Source: Persicaria tinctoria
Taxonomy: Eukaryota > Streptophyta > Magnoliopsida > Caryophyllales > Polygonaceae
Direction of reading: 5' to 3'
Assembly (NCBI GenBank): GCA_037127255.1
Contig: JBANSL010000001.1
Location: forward strand, 27,832,501-27,896,500
Length of the DNA: 64,000 nt
Both the position numbers and the translations under genes were made by a program. This document shows positions 44,606 to 56,523 of this stretch, in pieces; position 1 is the stretch's first letter, and every line of letters starts with the position of its first letter. The notes beneath the pieces are model-generated. The model was given only the letters and a program-made list of their open reading frames with translations, did no database searches and was not told the DNA's origin.

Positions 44606-46630
44606 AACACCCCATACTTAAGCTTGCTTGTCCTCAAGCAATACTTTTATTTGTCATTCAGGGGAAGAAATCAAAACTCTCAACATATTAGATTCATTCT
44701 TATATAACTCTGCAATCAATTACCATCCTCGAAAAGGTACTAGTGTCACATATTCATGCATGTGCAAATATGTAAAAGCAACATCTACTCACAAAAGGAG
44801 GGTTATGCACAAATAATTCATACGTGACAAAGCATTGATAATCAAGAAGACTTTAAATTTAAGCTCATGAAGGAGTAGATCGGTAAAAGGCTAAAAGGTA
44901 GGCAATTTCTGGCAATGTGGTGTTTTTATGATCCAGGGAAATGGATCATTTTCCAAACTTTGAGTTTCATTCCACATTCTTTCTTCCATTTAATTCATCA
45001 CCTTTCATATTGCTTTTTTTTCAATAATAATGCTTTTACCTCTCTAACCTCAGCACTGCCTTCTCGCGAGTCGTAAACATGGGTGTCATGAATGGCCCCG
45101 GATACTTAGTGCGTCGGTCTCCTCACAATGTGTCCCATCTCTCCAAACTATTATCTCAGAGAGCAGGGTCAATCTACCTTTATCTCCTGAGGTGATTGGA
45201 TTTTCTTTCACTCATTAAATTTTCCATATATTTCAAACAATTTCCCTTCCAAACTCCTAATAATAATAATGATCACAACAACCATATAGCATCTCCATAA
45301 TGTAACTTCATTCTCAACATAATCCCCGGATAAGGTAAAGAATGGCAAATATTTAGATCATGTGGAGCAAATATATGAAATAAGGCATATTATGGCTTTT
45401 GTGATGCATAAGCATAGGTAAGGCTAGGAATTCAAACAATGAGCATTATATGGAAATATAAAGTCCTCCATCATCTTATCATGCAACATGTCAAAAGCAA
45501 CTTCAAATTTTACCTCCTTTCATGGTTTTCATGAAATAATGCACTTCATTGTGACTTCCCTTTACTAGGCAATTTCATGCTATATCTCTAATGAATCCAA
45601 TTTTGCATCGTCGAGTTTAATATAAGCTTCCATGACATTATTCAAAATTTTCAATGGGGGTCATTTTTCAAGACTTTTGGAAATTATGCACATAAAGCAT
45701 TTAAATCAAATAATGCTTTCCAAAAATAGCCATGTAGCAATTCCAAGAAATAATGCATATATATAAAATATGATCAAATAAATCAAATATGCACAATGTA
45801 AGCCCTTCCCCCACCCCATACTTAAACATTACAGTGTCCCCACTGTAAAAATATCAAAAACAAGGTAAGGGTAGAAAAAAAAACTCACAAGATCATGTCG
45901 AGGAGAAACTGGTCTAGGTCGAGTTGGGTGCTAGTCGAGGTCGAGTACGGCTTACTCGATCTCGAGTTGGCTTTGCTCTGCGTCCAGTAGTTTCAGAAGT
46001 CGAGGAGTGATCTGGGCTTGTCGATGTCGAGGTGGCCTCCTCGAGATCGAGTTGTTCTCAGCTTCTCCTCTTCGTCGTCGTCGCCTTGGCCTTCGTCGAC
46101 TTTGACTGGTTTTTAGGGACTTCCTTTTCCACTTTTCGCGATCCTTATGTTTGCCGACCTATAAGTGTTAGATTTCATACCAAAAGCAAGACTATCCATA
46201 TAAAGTTCTTAAAAAGACATAAAACCCAAAAACAAAACAAAAACCAAAAATCAACAAGTCCAAAAGTCCCAAAAAGTTCATAAAGTCTATATACATGCTC
46301 TAGATTTTAGAGTCGCTAGGCCGACTTCTCCGTTTGCGCTTAAGGACCATTTTTGTGGGGCCCACTCATGCTTGGCCCTTCTCCTGGATCATCTAGGTCC
46401 TGATGGTAGTATGCAAGCTCAGCTGATAAGGGGTTGCTTGCATCATCTCCTTTCTCCTTCTTTTTCTTCCTTGTAGCCTTCAGTTTCTGCAAATTTTCTC
46501 ACCACGATGTTTTAGCTCCCTTCAAATCATTAAAATTTTTATTTATGGACCGAGGGGGAGTAGAATTCATACCTGCACTTACCTGTTCGGACCCAAAACA
46601 GAAATTTTTGGGCTTAGGGCTACTCGATGT
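44606..46630 (-). other. non-coding 3' region of element C with dyads
   Basis: Colinear with 14370-15865 of element A (polypurine tract next to the LTR, the CGACTCGCGAG block near 45063). Additional dyads occur at about 45895-46110 and 46620-46790. No protein family recognised. Confidence 0.6.
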
Positions 46631-46633
46631 CGA

Positions 46634-48115
46634 CTACTGGTGGTCGAGGTCGAGTAGGGGGACCCCATACTTAGGCTCTGGGCAAGTCTCAGGCTCAGTA
46701 ACGGTGGTCGAGATCGACGAAGCTTCGTCGAAGTCGAGTAGAGAGCTTGTCGAGGTCGAGTACGTCTGGTCGACCTCGAGTACAGTTCTGGCTCCCTCCT
46801 TTGCTGTTTGCTCAGTCCTGTCGATGCTGATGCTTTTCACCTCCAGCCAAGAAATCTCCTCTTTTGCAGGGCCAAAAGAGAAATCCAAAACCTCATCGCC
46901 TATGGTGAAGGTGAGCGATCGATTCTTAACACTAATCCTGGCATCTGTAGTAGCTAAGAAGGGTCTACCAAGAATAATAGGACTAGTAGGATCTTCAGCA
47001 CAGTCAATAATAAGGAAATCAGCAGGCACAAAGAATTTTCCAACCTGGACTGGAACATTTTCAACTATTCCTGTAGGGATGACTACTGTATTATTTGCCA
47101 TGTATAATTTAGCATCCACAGGTTCTATGCATCCTATTTTAACTTTCCGCCAGATTGATAAAGGCATAATGCTCACACTTGCTCCTAAATCACATAGAGA
47201 ATCATATTTGAATTGACCAAAGCCCACAGTAACAGAAAACTTACCTGGGTCATGCCTTTTTTCAGGGAAGTGGAGTACTTTGCATTCGCCTGCGATCTCT
47301 GAGATGGACCGCTTCTTGCTTAGGATATCCTTTAGGAATTTGACATAGCCAGGCATCTCTTGCAGGGCTTCTGTAAAAGGAATAGAAAAGTTTAGCTCTT
47401 GCAACGTATTAACAAATCTATTAAATCTGCCCGCAGTAGGGTCTTTAAGAGATTTAGAAGGGAAAGGAAGTGGCTTTTTCGAAGCCTGGTTAGCTGTCGG
47501 AGGTACTGCAGAGTCGTCGATCCTGGATTTCTGCTCCTCGACCTCGACCTGAGGCTTGTCGAGATCGACAAGGGCCTTGTCGACATCGACTGGGGTGGTC
47601 GACCTCGGCTGGCTGGTTTGCGCGGCGGAGTCCGAGCTCTGCTTCTTGTCTTGGTCGAGTAGCGGCTTGTCGAGGTCGACCAGGGGCTCCTCGAGATCGA
47701 GTACGGGCTTGTCTACCTCGAGTTGCTGTTCTGTTTGGCTCTGCTGTTTTCCGACCTCTGGCTCGTTCAATTGATGCCCACTCCTGAGTTTGATGGCTGC
47801 GACGTGTCCGGTCGTCCCTTTAGGATTCGGTTCTGTTTGCCCAGGGAGCTTGCCGGATGGTCGTGGGATCTGCGATGCGATTTGTCCCATCTGGGTTTCT
47901 ATTCCTCTTTTCCAGATGTCCAGTTCCCCAAATTTGGTGGTGATGTTTTGGAACTGGTTGTTGATGTTGCCCTGATTCCGGCGCATCTCTTCGAGGATCA
48001 GCTGTAGATCATCTTTCCTTTGATCCCTTTCTGGATGTCCTGGAGCTCTGTAGGGCGGAGGGTTTCTGGGAGGACCTTGGTTCCATTGCTGCTGATAAGG
48101 CCTTTGATCCCCCAT
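46634..48115 (-). CDS. gag C-terminal part and protease of element C
   Basis: 493 codons open. In order: the basic, Pro-rich gag end (WNQGPPRNPPPYRAPGHP), GELDIWKRGIETQMGQ, then a dyad-encoded acidic repeat (LEVDKPVLDLEEPLVDLDK, about 47560-47730). The IPFTEALQEMPGYVKFLKD region follows, then the aspartic protease with LCDLGASVSIMPLSIW (about 47155-47205) and IILGRPFLATTDA. The frame ends in a second dyad-rich tail. The protease would act on Gag in virus-like particles. It is separated from upstream gag by a one-base loss in a G run (48129-48132). No polymerase follows. Confidence 0.85.
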   Translation of the reverse strand: MGDQRPYQQQWNQGPPRNPPPYRAPGHPERDQRKDDLQLILEEMRRNQGNINNQFQNITTKFGELDIWKRGIETQMGQIASQIPRPSGKLPGQTEPNPKGTTGHVAAIKLRSGHQLNEPEVGKQQSQTEQQLEVDKPVLDLEEPLVDLDKPLLDQDKKQSSDSAAQTSQPRSTTPVDVDKALVDLDKPQVEVEEQKSRIDDSAVPPTANQASKKPLPFPSKSLKDPTAGRFNRFVNTLQELNFSIPFTEALQEMPGYVKFLKDILSKKRSISEIAGECKVLHFPEKRHDPGKFSVTVGFGQFKYDSLCDLGASVSIMPLSIWRKVKIGCIEPVDAKLYMANNTVVIPTGIVENVPVQVGKFFVPADFLIIDCAEDPTSPIILGRPFLATTDARISVKNRSLTFTIGDEVLDFSFGPAKEEISWLEVKSISIDRTEQTAKEGARTVLEVDQTYSTSTSSLLDFDEASSISTTVTEPETCPEPKYGVPLLDLDHQ

Positions 48116-49221
48116 ATAGCGATTAGGACCCCAGCATAGGCTGCCTCCTCATGTGTTTCTGCCATCCTGACTTGCTCTGTGTGTGGGCACTCAGTAGTGG
48201 TGTGCCTCTGTGATCCGCATTCGATGCAAGGCTGGTTGACAGACAGGTATTTGACTTGCTTGAGGAGCTTGCGATTTTGATCTCTGTAGAACTGCTCCCT
48301 GACATCTGGGTCGATTTCTCTTGCTGGCTCATAAAGTGGCATAGATGGTGCTGGCCTGGCGCAAGAGTTCTCATCATAGTTTGAAGTAGCCCCATATTTG
48401 TTATCATAGTTGGTGAGCTTTTCTAGCACACCTCATGCGTCGATTGGAGGCATCGTCAGAAACTCATAACGAGTATAGTGGTTGATTCTGTCTTTGGTGC
48501 CTTGATCAAGAGAGTTGAAGAAGATCTCCTGAATGACGTAGGGCGGCTGTCCATGAGTAGGGCAAGATCGCAGAAGATCCTTGTAGCGTTCCCATGCCTT
48601 TGCCAGCGGTTCCCCTTTCTGTTGTTTGAAGGCAGTGATTTTCTGGCGGAGATGTGCTGTCTTGGCAGGTGGGAAGAATTTGTTGAGAAATTCTTGCTCT
48701 ACTTGGGCCCATGTGGTGAGTGATCTTGGTTTCAGCCCTTCCAGCCATTTCAGTGCAGGTCCAGCAAGCGACCAGCGGAAAGCTTTCATCTTGACATATT
48801 CCAGAGTGGTACCTTCAGCAAGAGTACGGCACATATCGTGAAAGTTAGTAATATGCTCAAGAGGACACTCATTAAATCTGCCATAAAAGGCATTATTTTT
48901 AAGCTCTATAAGAAATTGAGTGCGAATTTCAAAAGAATTTTCAGGGATTAGAATCGCCGATTCAGGCACGACGAGAGTTGGATGCATATAATCCTCTGCT
49001 GTAGTTGGATATTGGGCAAGCTCAGCTTCTGCTTGCTCCCTTGCTGCTTTCTCAGTGGCGATAGCAGCATCTTTCGTGGCTAGTTCCCTTGTCAGCCTAG
49101 CGATCAGCTGTTCCTGTGTTTCAGCGGCCGCCATGATCCTTTTGAGTTTAGAGTGGATGTGTAGGTAGCGCTCCGGTTCGTCTAAGGCGTCAAACTCAGG
49201 TGTTCGACCAGAACGATGCAT
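47998..49221 (-). pseudogene. gag N-terminal and core of element C
   Basis: It starts MHRSGRTPEFDALDEPERY at 49221, 62 nt after the primer site. A charged helix, YPTTAEDYMHPTL, the Retrotrans_gag core (FRWSLAGPALKWLEGLKPRS) and SCPTHGQPPYVIQEIFFNSL follow. A TGA at about 48430-48432 replaces a conserved Trp; the frame then continues with a perfect zinc knuckle CIECGSQRHTTTEC (CX2CX4HX4C, about 48192-48233). Only this stop and the 1-nt deletion near 48130 separate it from an intact gag-protease frame. Confidence 0.85.
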
Positions 49222-49283
49222 ACACCTGCAAGTAACTCAAGGAAAACGTGAAATTCTAACTACCTAAGGCGCGAATGATAGCT

Positions 49284-49301
49284 TCCCCGGCAACGGCGCC
49301 A
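49284..49301 (-). promoter_or_regulatory. primer-binding site of element C (tRNA-Asp)
   Basis: On the minus strand TGGCGCCGTTGCCGGGGA is an exact match to the complement of the plant tRNA-Asp 3' end, next to the LTR at 49306. Confidence 0.95.
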
Positions 49302-49305
49302 ATTT

Positions 49306-51424
49306 TGTTGTAGGAGGAAATCGAGTTTAAAATATAAAATATAAATCAAACCGGATTCTGCCCACGCAAAATAAATACAAGACCTCCTCCTGATGCAGCA
49401 GCGGAAGTCAGGATCGATCCACGAGGAAGCGTGTCAGCGGATCCTAGGCAGCAGACGAATCTCACGGACAGAAGTCGACTACAGGGGTCCTCGAGCTCGA
49501 CAAAGGGCTTGTCGACAGAAGCTCGGACAGTCGAACACAGCAACTCTCCTCGGCAAAAGTGTGGTCGATCTCGACTAGCCTTACTCGAGATCGAGTACGG
49601 CTCGTCTGGGTCGAGTTGGCTTTCGTCGATTCCTGCACAACACAGCAACAACGACTCTAGGTCGAAGATTAGCAACTCGAGGTCGACCAAGGGTGGTCGA
49701 GATCGAGTAGACAGGGGAAAAAGTCGAATGAAAATAAAGAAAATAAAGAAAATAAAGAACAAATGCTTTTTGGGATTTCTGACTTAAACTGTATGTAAAA
49801 AGACTTCCAAGATTGGGGTTTGCAACAACGATAACCAAACATGCATAAGGCGGAATCAAACAGATAATCATGTGCATCGCATTTAAAGGACTAAGCTTTC
49901 GCCTTATCCAACAATTAGACAACTCTCTCAAGAAACCCTAATTGTCTCTACCGATTTTATGTTTATAATCCAAGTCGTTAGCATGGATCTCCATTAGATG
50001 GGCAATAAACACAACAACAAGTAGGAAAATGCTCAAAACATGACAAAAGTTCGATCTTTACCTCAATTATGCATGGCTATCGTCGGGCTCGCCCCAACCC
50101 TAGAAGTGGGTTGACTACTCGCGCCTCATCGCAAACTCAGACATCATCGATTGAAAAGAAACAACTTGCATAAATATAAACCAAACTCCAGAAAGTACAA
50201 CCGAACAAAGCCAACTTGCTCTCGCTCCTTTGCTCCACTCGGCCTCACTTTCTCTCTCTACTACTACTTCTCCTACCGAAAATTGAATGAATCAAACTGA
50301 GCCCCTAGGGCTTTATTTATAGCCTTCATTTCCTAGCTATTCTAGGAAAGAAGATATCTATCTTCATCTAAAACTATATCTAAATTGCTAAAAGATAATT
50401 AAATTGTTTATAGGAAATAAATCCATAATGGAAAAGATAAAACTAGATGGGAAATATGTCTTCATCTTGATAGATCTTGCCTTCCATGGATAGACTTTGA
50501 TAGACCGGATAGAATCTTCCGTCTTTGCGATCAAGGAATCCCAAGTCTAGTCGGACAAGGCTCGTCGAGAAGCTTCCGGAAGCGTGGTCTAGTCGACCTC
50601 GACAAGTGCTCATCGACTTCGAGTAGGTTTTCTTGTCGACTGGACTTGGCTGACTTCTCTGCTCGATGTGTCTCGTCCTGGCTCCTGGGTGCTTCGTCGA
50701 CCTCGACAAGACTCTCCCCGAGGTCGAGTTGAGTTGTCATCGACAAAGGCTCCTCGAATGGTTCTTCCTCGGCCTGGCTCGGACTGGGGGTCAAGTTCTT
50801 GTCGATGTCGACCAAGCCTCGTCGATCTTGACTAGAGCTGGGCTTGTCGACTGGGTCTGCTCGGCTAGGTCTCCTCGACTGGCTTCATCCGCTGGCAGCG
50901 ACTGGCCCGGCCCGCGGCAGCGACTTGTCCTTTCCGCGGCAGCGAGTCTCGCTTGATCTTCCTCGGCTTCTCGGGTAGCTGCTCCTCGTCGACTCCGGGC
51001 ATGGGCTAGGGTTTTTGTCGACCTCGACCAGCGCTCCTCGAGGTCGAGTAGAGCCCGGAGCCTGGGTGGCTCTGGCTTGTTCGATCAGGGTCTATCGACC
51101 AAGGCTACTCGGCTAAGCTTTGTTGATGTCGACCAGGCCTACTCGAGATCGAGTAGCCTGGGTCCTTGGCTTGATTTGTCTGGCTCCGCTGCGCCTTTTA
51201 CCTTGGCCTTCTGTAGTGATTTTCCGAGCTTTTCCGACCTTCTGTAGAATTGCTGTAAATGCCTCGATTTCTGCGATTTAAACAGAAACTTGTGTAGATT
51301 CCATAATTTTGGCAAATAAACATTAATTATACAGATTCTGTACTATCTTAACCCAAATGCATGAAATGTATACAGAAATCGATATAAAAGTTGCTGTAAA
51401 ACATGGCAGATTTCGCTCACAACA
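49306..51424 (-). repeat. 5' LTR of element C
   Basis: 2119 bp, nearly identical to 42487-44605. GGATCGATCC at 49411-49420; upstream ORF at 50115-50147 (MMSEFAMRRE). Confidence 0.92.
50115..50147 (-). promoter_or_regulatory. upstream ORF in 5' LTR of C
   Basis: Same ten codons and stop as the 3' LTR copy. This copy would lie in the transcribed leader. Confidence 0.55.
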
Positions 51425-51429
51425 CACAT

Positions 51430-52954
51430 CCTTCCTGAAGCATTGACACCCGAAGACTAGCTCCTTCCACTTTCTATGGGGCGAGATGATGATCACGCTG
51501 CACGACGTTGCCTGCCTCATGGGACTTCCAATGGAGGGTCTTCCGTGTATGTCACATCTTGCCTCGGGCGCGTTGATCCCCACCATCGCTGATTACTACC
51601 AGCTCACCCCACAGGCCCTGAGATCATACAGACATGCTGGTGGCCCGCCAGTTACTTGGTTGACTGCCCAGTGGATCGCGAGACACGGGCCGCTCATCGA
51701 CCCCGCCCCCACTGATGACCCAGAGGCCACGGCTGATCCTGAGTAGATTCGGCTGCGCACGCATACGGGAGGGGGGCAGCCCCAAGATGACCCTACACAG
51801 CGTCGGTTTCTCCACATTGGGTACCTAGCCATTGTTGTCGCCGCGACTCTGTTTGTGGAGAAGTCGCAGAGCCGGATCCCATGGAAGATCTTCGGCCTCA
51901 TTTGGGACATCCTGCGGACGACCACACTTGCATGGGCCACAGATGCCCCCGAATGTCTGTACAGGGGCCTAGGCGAGGCTACCCCAGCAGGTGCGAAAGG
52001 TATAGATAGCTGCACGCCGATTCTACAGGTACGAGACCGTTGAATTAGAGTTATAATTTACAAATATTTATATTATATGCTAACGACATTCTGTTTTGTG
52101 TCCAGGCTTGGATATAGGCGTACTTCCCTCGCTTCTGAGGTGATTTCTCTAGCGATCCGGCTAGGAAGGAGGACCCTCGCTTCTACGCGAAGTTCATCGG
52201 TCCGAAGGCGCCACAGCGCATGAAGGAAGAGGCGAAGCTGAAGAAGGTACAAGAGCTGCGGGACGAGGTGGACCGTATTATCGTCGCCGATGTATGTATT
52301 CGAGACTCTAACTATATGACATATATTTCTTAATTGTGAATTACGCCTGATTTTTTTAATTATAGGGTGAGTGGATGCCCTTTGGGCGTGGTCTGGACTT
52401 CGACGGCCAGTACTGTCAGTCCACCTATCGGGGCACCATCACATTCTGCGGGGAGGAGGAGCCGTATAGGCCCGATAGGTGCCTCCGGCAGTTCGGACGA
52501 GTCCAGGGGATCCCGTTGGCCGTCATCGCACCGGATCAGGTCTCCCGCGACACAACCTTGAAGAACGCAAAGTACGTTGTCGTGTTTGCCCGCGGCCACG
52601 ACAAGTGGCAGGACTTGCTGGACGCGGGTCGATTCTACAGGCTGGTCGAGCACAGATGCACCAGCGAGGATTGTCAGGCCGGTGTCACTGGTGATTACCT
52701 GGCTTGGTACGCGTCGCAGACCCGACCGTACGTGCTGCCCACCACGCCACCCCATCCGGACCCTCCGGCGCCCGTCCACCCGATCGGCTTGGATCCATGG
52801 GTGGACCTACCTCATCCCCCTTGCGGTAACGGCCCGCTTGCATGAGATAGAGGGCTATTGGAGGGCCCTGGCTACCGACCCTCGGATTGAGGAGTTGTTA
52901 GATGAGGTGACTCAGATTTTGGATGAGGCTGTACGCTATCCAGTTGGACATTGA
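51430..52954 (+). pseudogene. plant mobile domain (PMD) protein gene
   Basis: HPKTSSFHFLWGEMMITLHD then VACLMGLPMEG (about 51445-51540) is the hallmark PMD start. RRFLHIGYLAIVVAATLF and IPWKIFGLIWDILRTTTLAW follow. GT..AG introns are seen at 52029-52105 and 52292-52365. The last exon has MPFGRGLDFDGQYCQSTYRG, RPDRCLRQFGRVQGIP and DKWQDLLDAGRFY, the region shared with PP7-long-form-like PMD proteins. A frameshift near 52820 leads into a second frame ending TGA at about 52952. Stops occur near 51744 and in exon 2 (TAG where Trp is usual). PMD proteins exist as host genes and as transposon cargo; here it sits within a Mutator-like element and is split by element C. Confidence 0.75.
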
Positions 52955-53099
52955 TGTACATTTATCTTTATCTTTATATTATACTTTTATGTTACGGATT
53001 TTGTATCTATCTATATATTTCTATCTCGAGTAGACTTTTCTCATTTCTTCTGAGTCATATTAAACATAAAGTCAAGAACGAAAACGAAAACGAAAACAT

Positions 53100-53262
53100 A
53101 AAGAACGAGTTTAGGTTAGGGTTTAGGGTTTGGCTAGGGTTGTTAGGGTTTAGGGTTAGGGTTAGGTTAGGGTTGGGAACAAATGCACGTGGTCAAACCC
53201 TTGCATGCACGTCGTTGACCACGTGCATGTACGTCGTTGACCACGTGCACCTCCGCGTACCT
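53100..53262. repeat. telomere-like TTTAGGG run and palindromes
   Basis: Interrupted TTTAGGG/TTAGGG units (53104-53175), then GCACGTCGTTGACCACGTGC (53207-53226) and GTACGTCGTTGACCACGTGC (53229-53248). It lies between the PMD gene and the transposase and may hold the transposase promoter. Confidence 0.6.
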
Positions 53263-53367
53263 TTAACGCAAAACTGCCTATTTGATGTGAAGGGGGGATA
53301 GTTTGATTCCGCACTCCAAAACAAAGCCCGACTTCGTTTGACATATTCCTTCACCGTAAGAATCGCC

Positions 53368-55434
53368 ATGGCCGAGTCGCAAAGCAATCGTCGTCTCCAA
53401 CTTTGCCAGATACGAATACATTTCGTATAGTGAATATATTTCATATGCCTTCCGCTTTGTTCATATTTCCACTAATATTATTACAGTTTCGAGACTTTAC
53501 CTCTGAGTTATCGGACCCAAGGGTTTGGAATGACCGTGACAAAATGGTTACGCATTTAAAGAACTTGGGTCGGAGACACTGCATGGTTTTAGTGATCAAG
53601 CGGTCTTGGACGGGGGCGTCGAACCGTCCAGGCGGGGTTCTCATTGCTTGCGAGCAGTATGGGGAGTGCCGACCACGCGGGAGGAAGCTCCGAAGCACGC
53701 AATCGAAGATAAACAGTTGTCCATTCTCTCTACACGGGCAGGAAGCTCCGCCGGGTCACTGGGTTATGACGGTAACCCACGGTGTTCATAACCACGGGCT
53801 TTCCACGAGCTTGAAGGGTCACGCCATCGCCGGACAGATGACAGAGGGGGAAAAGAAGATGGCCAGGTGGATGAAGGAAATTGGCACTCCTCCAAAATCA
53901 ATTGGGTACGGATTGAGGCGGTTGGATGGGACCAGCGTCACGTCAAGGAAGACCCTTACCAACATCCTCAACATGATGGTTGCCGAAGAAAGAGGTAGTC
54001 GGACTATGACCCAAGAAACCTTGCACCATCTGCGGGAAAGAGGGTACTACTACGACTTTAGACGACATCCGGATGACGACAACGTCTTGAGCGACCTCTT
54101 CCTGGTGCATCCTGATGGGATACGGCTTCTCCGAAGGTTCCATTACGTCATCGTATTGGACAACACGTACAAAACAAATGCGTAAGTTACTTAATTACGA
54201 TTACATTATTGCACATCCTTAGGCAAGACTTACTGCATCGTCTATGCCTTCATGTCGCACGAGAACGAAGACACATATGCCTGGGTGTTGCGTCAGCTGC
54301 AGATCTTGCTTGGGACTGTTCAACCTCAAGCTATCATGATTGATCGGGAGCTAGGTCTCTTGGCGGCGCTGAATGTTGTCTTCCCCGACGTCCAACATCT
54401 CCTTTGCTGCTTACATGTGACGAGAAGATGCGAGGAAGTTGCTCTGAAGATCACAAAGAATTTAAAACACGCTGACATCTTTAAGGGCAACTGTTGGGTG
54501 TTGTTTCAATCGAGGTCGGAGGAATCATTCAATTGATGTCGTCGGGCGCTACACGATGCATGGCACCCATTCCCAGGTGTGGTGCCGTATTTAGAGGCAG
54601 TGTGGCTTCCATACAGCAGGAACATCGTGCGATGCTACGTAGATAATGTCTTCCATCTCGGCACCCGTACGACAAACAGGTACAACCTTACTTCATATCT
54701 CCCATTACAATATGATATAACATCGAATATTTAGTGGTATGCACTTCAATGTGTACAGAGTTGAGGGTCAACACAAGGTTCTAAATGAGGCACTGCACTC
54801 ATCGAGTGGTGACTTTCGCATCGTGATTGATGCAATCCATAGAGTCAATGAACGTCAACTGCATGAGATTCAAACTGCTTTGGAGATCGACCGCTTCAAA
54901 TGGCCAACAGTGGCGTCTAAAGTCAACCTTTTTGATGAGGTAAAGACTTTAATCTCCAAAAAGTGCTTCGATTATCTGTACAAGATATGGTAGGATGTCG
55001 TGAACCAAAAGGTTCCTCCGGAATGCAAGGACCGACATTGGAGGGTTTGTTAAGGGATCCGTTGTGTCCATGAGATTCAGGCATACGTCAACTCCGGTAC
55101 TCCAATACCCGCCGAGGACATCCACCCATTCTGGATGGATTTGTCAGGGACTGAAATCGACGGCACCCCACTGTCGTATGATCTGTCATCTTCATACACG
55201 ACTTCGAATGATGTATGCAACGATGAGCTACACCCACCTTCATTTGCAAGCGTCCGAAGGAAGAGGAGGCCTCGGGGGTCGAGGAATGCATGCAGAACCA
55301 ACCCGTTGCCATACGAGGAGTTAAGGGAAATATTTGAGAGAGATAAAGCACGTGCTGCTCGAAATGCTGCTCGGCATCGTCCACAAGCGACCTCAGCTCG
55401 ACGTGGACGTGATGATGTGTTCGGAGGGTTCAAC
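53368..55434 (+). pseudogene. FAR1-type Mutator transposase
   Basis: Likely start ATG at 53368 (MAESQSNRRLQLCQ), an intron 53425-53486 (GTATAG...TTACAG), then FRDFTSELSDP. The FAR1 zinc-binding domain follows (GGVLIACEQYGECR, INSCPFSL, HGVHNHGL, about 53630-53800). Next are a helical region and the MULE catalytic core: first Asp in VIVLDNTYKTN (about 54148-54180), second in AIMIDRELGLL (about 54330-54360), Glu in VEGQHKVLNEAL (about 54762-54795), and a degraded SWIM finger with CVHEIQAYVNSGTPIP (from about 55058). It would bind the terminal repeats and excise the element. Stops at 54534-54536 and about 55048, a missing stretch after KTN, and a small intron at about 54182-54220. Acidic and basic tail, then TAG at about 55435. 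Confidence 0.8.
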
Positions 55435-56319
55435 TAGGGTCGAAACAACGTTGATCCCTTCATGCTCGGTCATATTGAGGGTGTGAGGGACAGTGTTGGA
55501 GATGGTCATTGTGGCTACCGTGCTTTGGCGTCATTGACATCTCCGATCGGCGAGTTTGCTTTCCCGGAACTCAAAACGTTATTATGCAATCACTTGGAGG
55601 ATTACGCCGATCTCTACGCCGATTGTTATACGGGAGAGTACCCATTCCAGCAATTCGTTGACTACCAGAGATGGGTGGGAGCTGTGCATGGTGATAGGAG
55701 ATGGTGGATAGAGCTACCCATTATGGGTTCAGTATTTGCAACGGTATATCAGATTCCTCTCGTCGTCCTAGCTTGGCATCATCCGTTCACATGTCTCCCT
55801 AGGACCTCCCCGACACCTGCTAACAACCCTCAATCAGCAACCCGTGGTGTAGCCTGCATCGGAAGCCAAGACCATTTTGTCGCGGTACGACTTCAAACTC
55901 CTTTTTTTATTACTTATTCTTGCTTTTCACATATATATATATATATATGTCAATACTCTAACTCTAATTTTCTGTTCTCATAGATCTGGTTGCGTCCTAA
56001 CGGTTCTATTCCGCCGCCTCCGCCAGAATGGGTCGCACATCATCAACCGAGCATCGAAGGATGGGATGCTCCGTTTCAAGCACAGTTTGAGAGATTTCGA
56101 TATATATATATATATATATATATATGTCAATACTCTAACTCTAATTTTCTGTTCTCATAGATCTTGTTGCGTCCTAACGGTTCTATTCCGCCGCCTCCGC
56201 CAGAATGGGTCGCACATCATCAACCGAGCATCGAAGGATGGGATGCTCCGTTTCAAGCACAGTTTGAGAGATTTCGAGCCTTACGTGTCGAGTCCGGTTG
56301 CCCTTTACTATTTTCCTAG
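55435..56319 (+). CDS. OTU-type cysteine protease domain
   Basis: In frame with the transposase except for one TAG near 55435. SVGDGHCGYRALASL (about 55495-55540) carries the OTU Asp and the catalytic Cys; DYQRWVGAVHGDRRWWIELP and YQIPLVVLAW lead to SQDHFVA (about 55864-55884) with the catalytic His. An intron starts at 55885 (GTACGA) and ends TCATAG at 55983. The final exon (IWLRPNGSIPPPPPEWVAHH) exists twice: 55984-56100, and 56161-56319 with a stop at 56317-56319. OTU domains remove ubiquitin-like modifiers. FAR1-OTU fusions are known in plant Mutator-like elements; its role in transposition is not established. Confidence 0.75.
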
Positions 56320-56523
56320 ATTTTATTCCACCAGTTTATTAAATTTATGGATGTAAACCTTTTTTTCCGTTCCTTGTAACATTTTTCGCATATTATCCGA
56401 ATGAAAACCCTAACAATTTGTGTGTTGTTGTTGGGGAGACTAAAACGTACAGAGAGTATGTATATACATTTAATGTAGTATAATCATTAGGGGATGAAAA
56501 TTTTGTAATTGCCATTTAATTAG

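Larger units (their letters stand above)
42487..51424 (-). mobile_element. Athila-like LTR retrotransposon C, gag-protease only
   Basis: 8938 bp on the minus strand with 2119-bp LTRs beginning TGTTGTGAGC and ending CCTACAACA, and a perfect 5-bp target duplication CACAT (42482-42486, 51425-51429) inside the plant-mobile-domain exon. Primer site, gag, protease and polypurine tract are present; reverse transcriptase and integrase are absent. The LTRs differ at only about twenty sites by eye (about 1%), so this is the youngest full element in the window. Confidence 0.92.

Noticed and set aside
46434..47216. 260-codon plus-strand open frame over the protease of element C
   Set aside because: It is the antisense shadow of the minus-strand gag-protease ORF, which has the recognisable domains.
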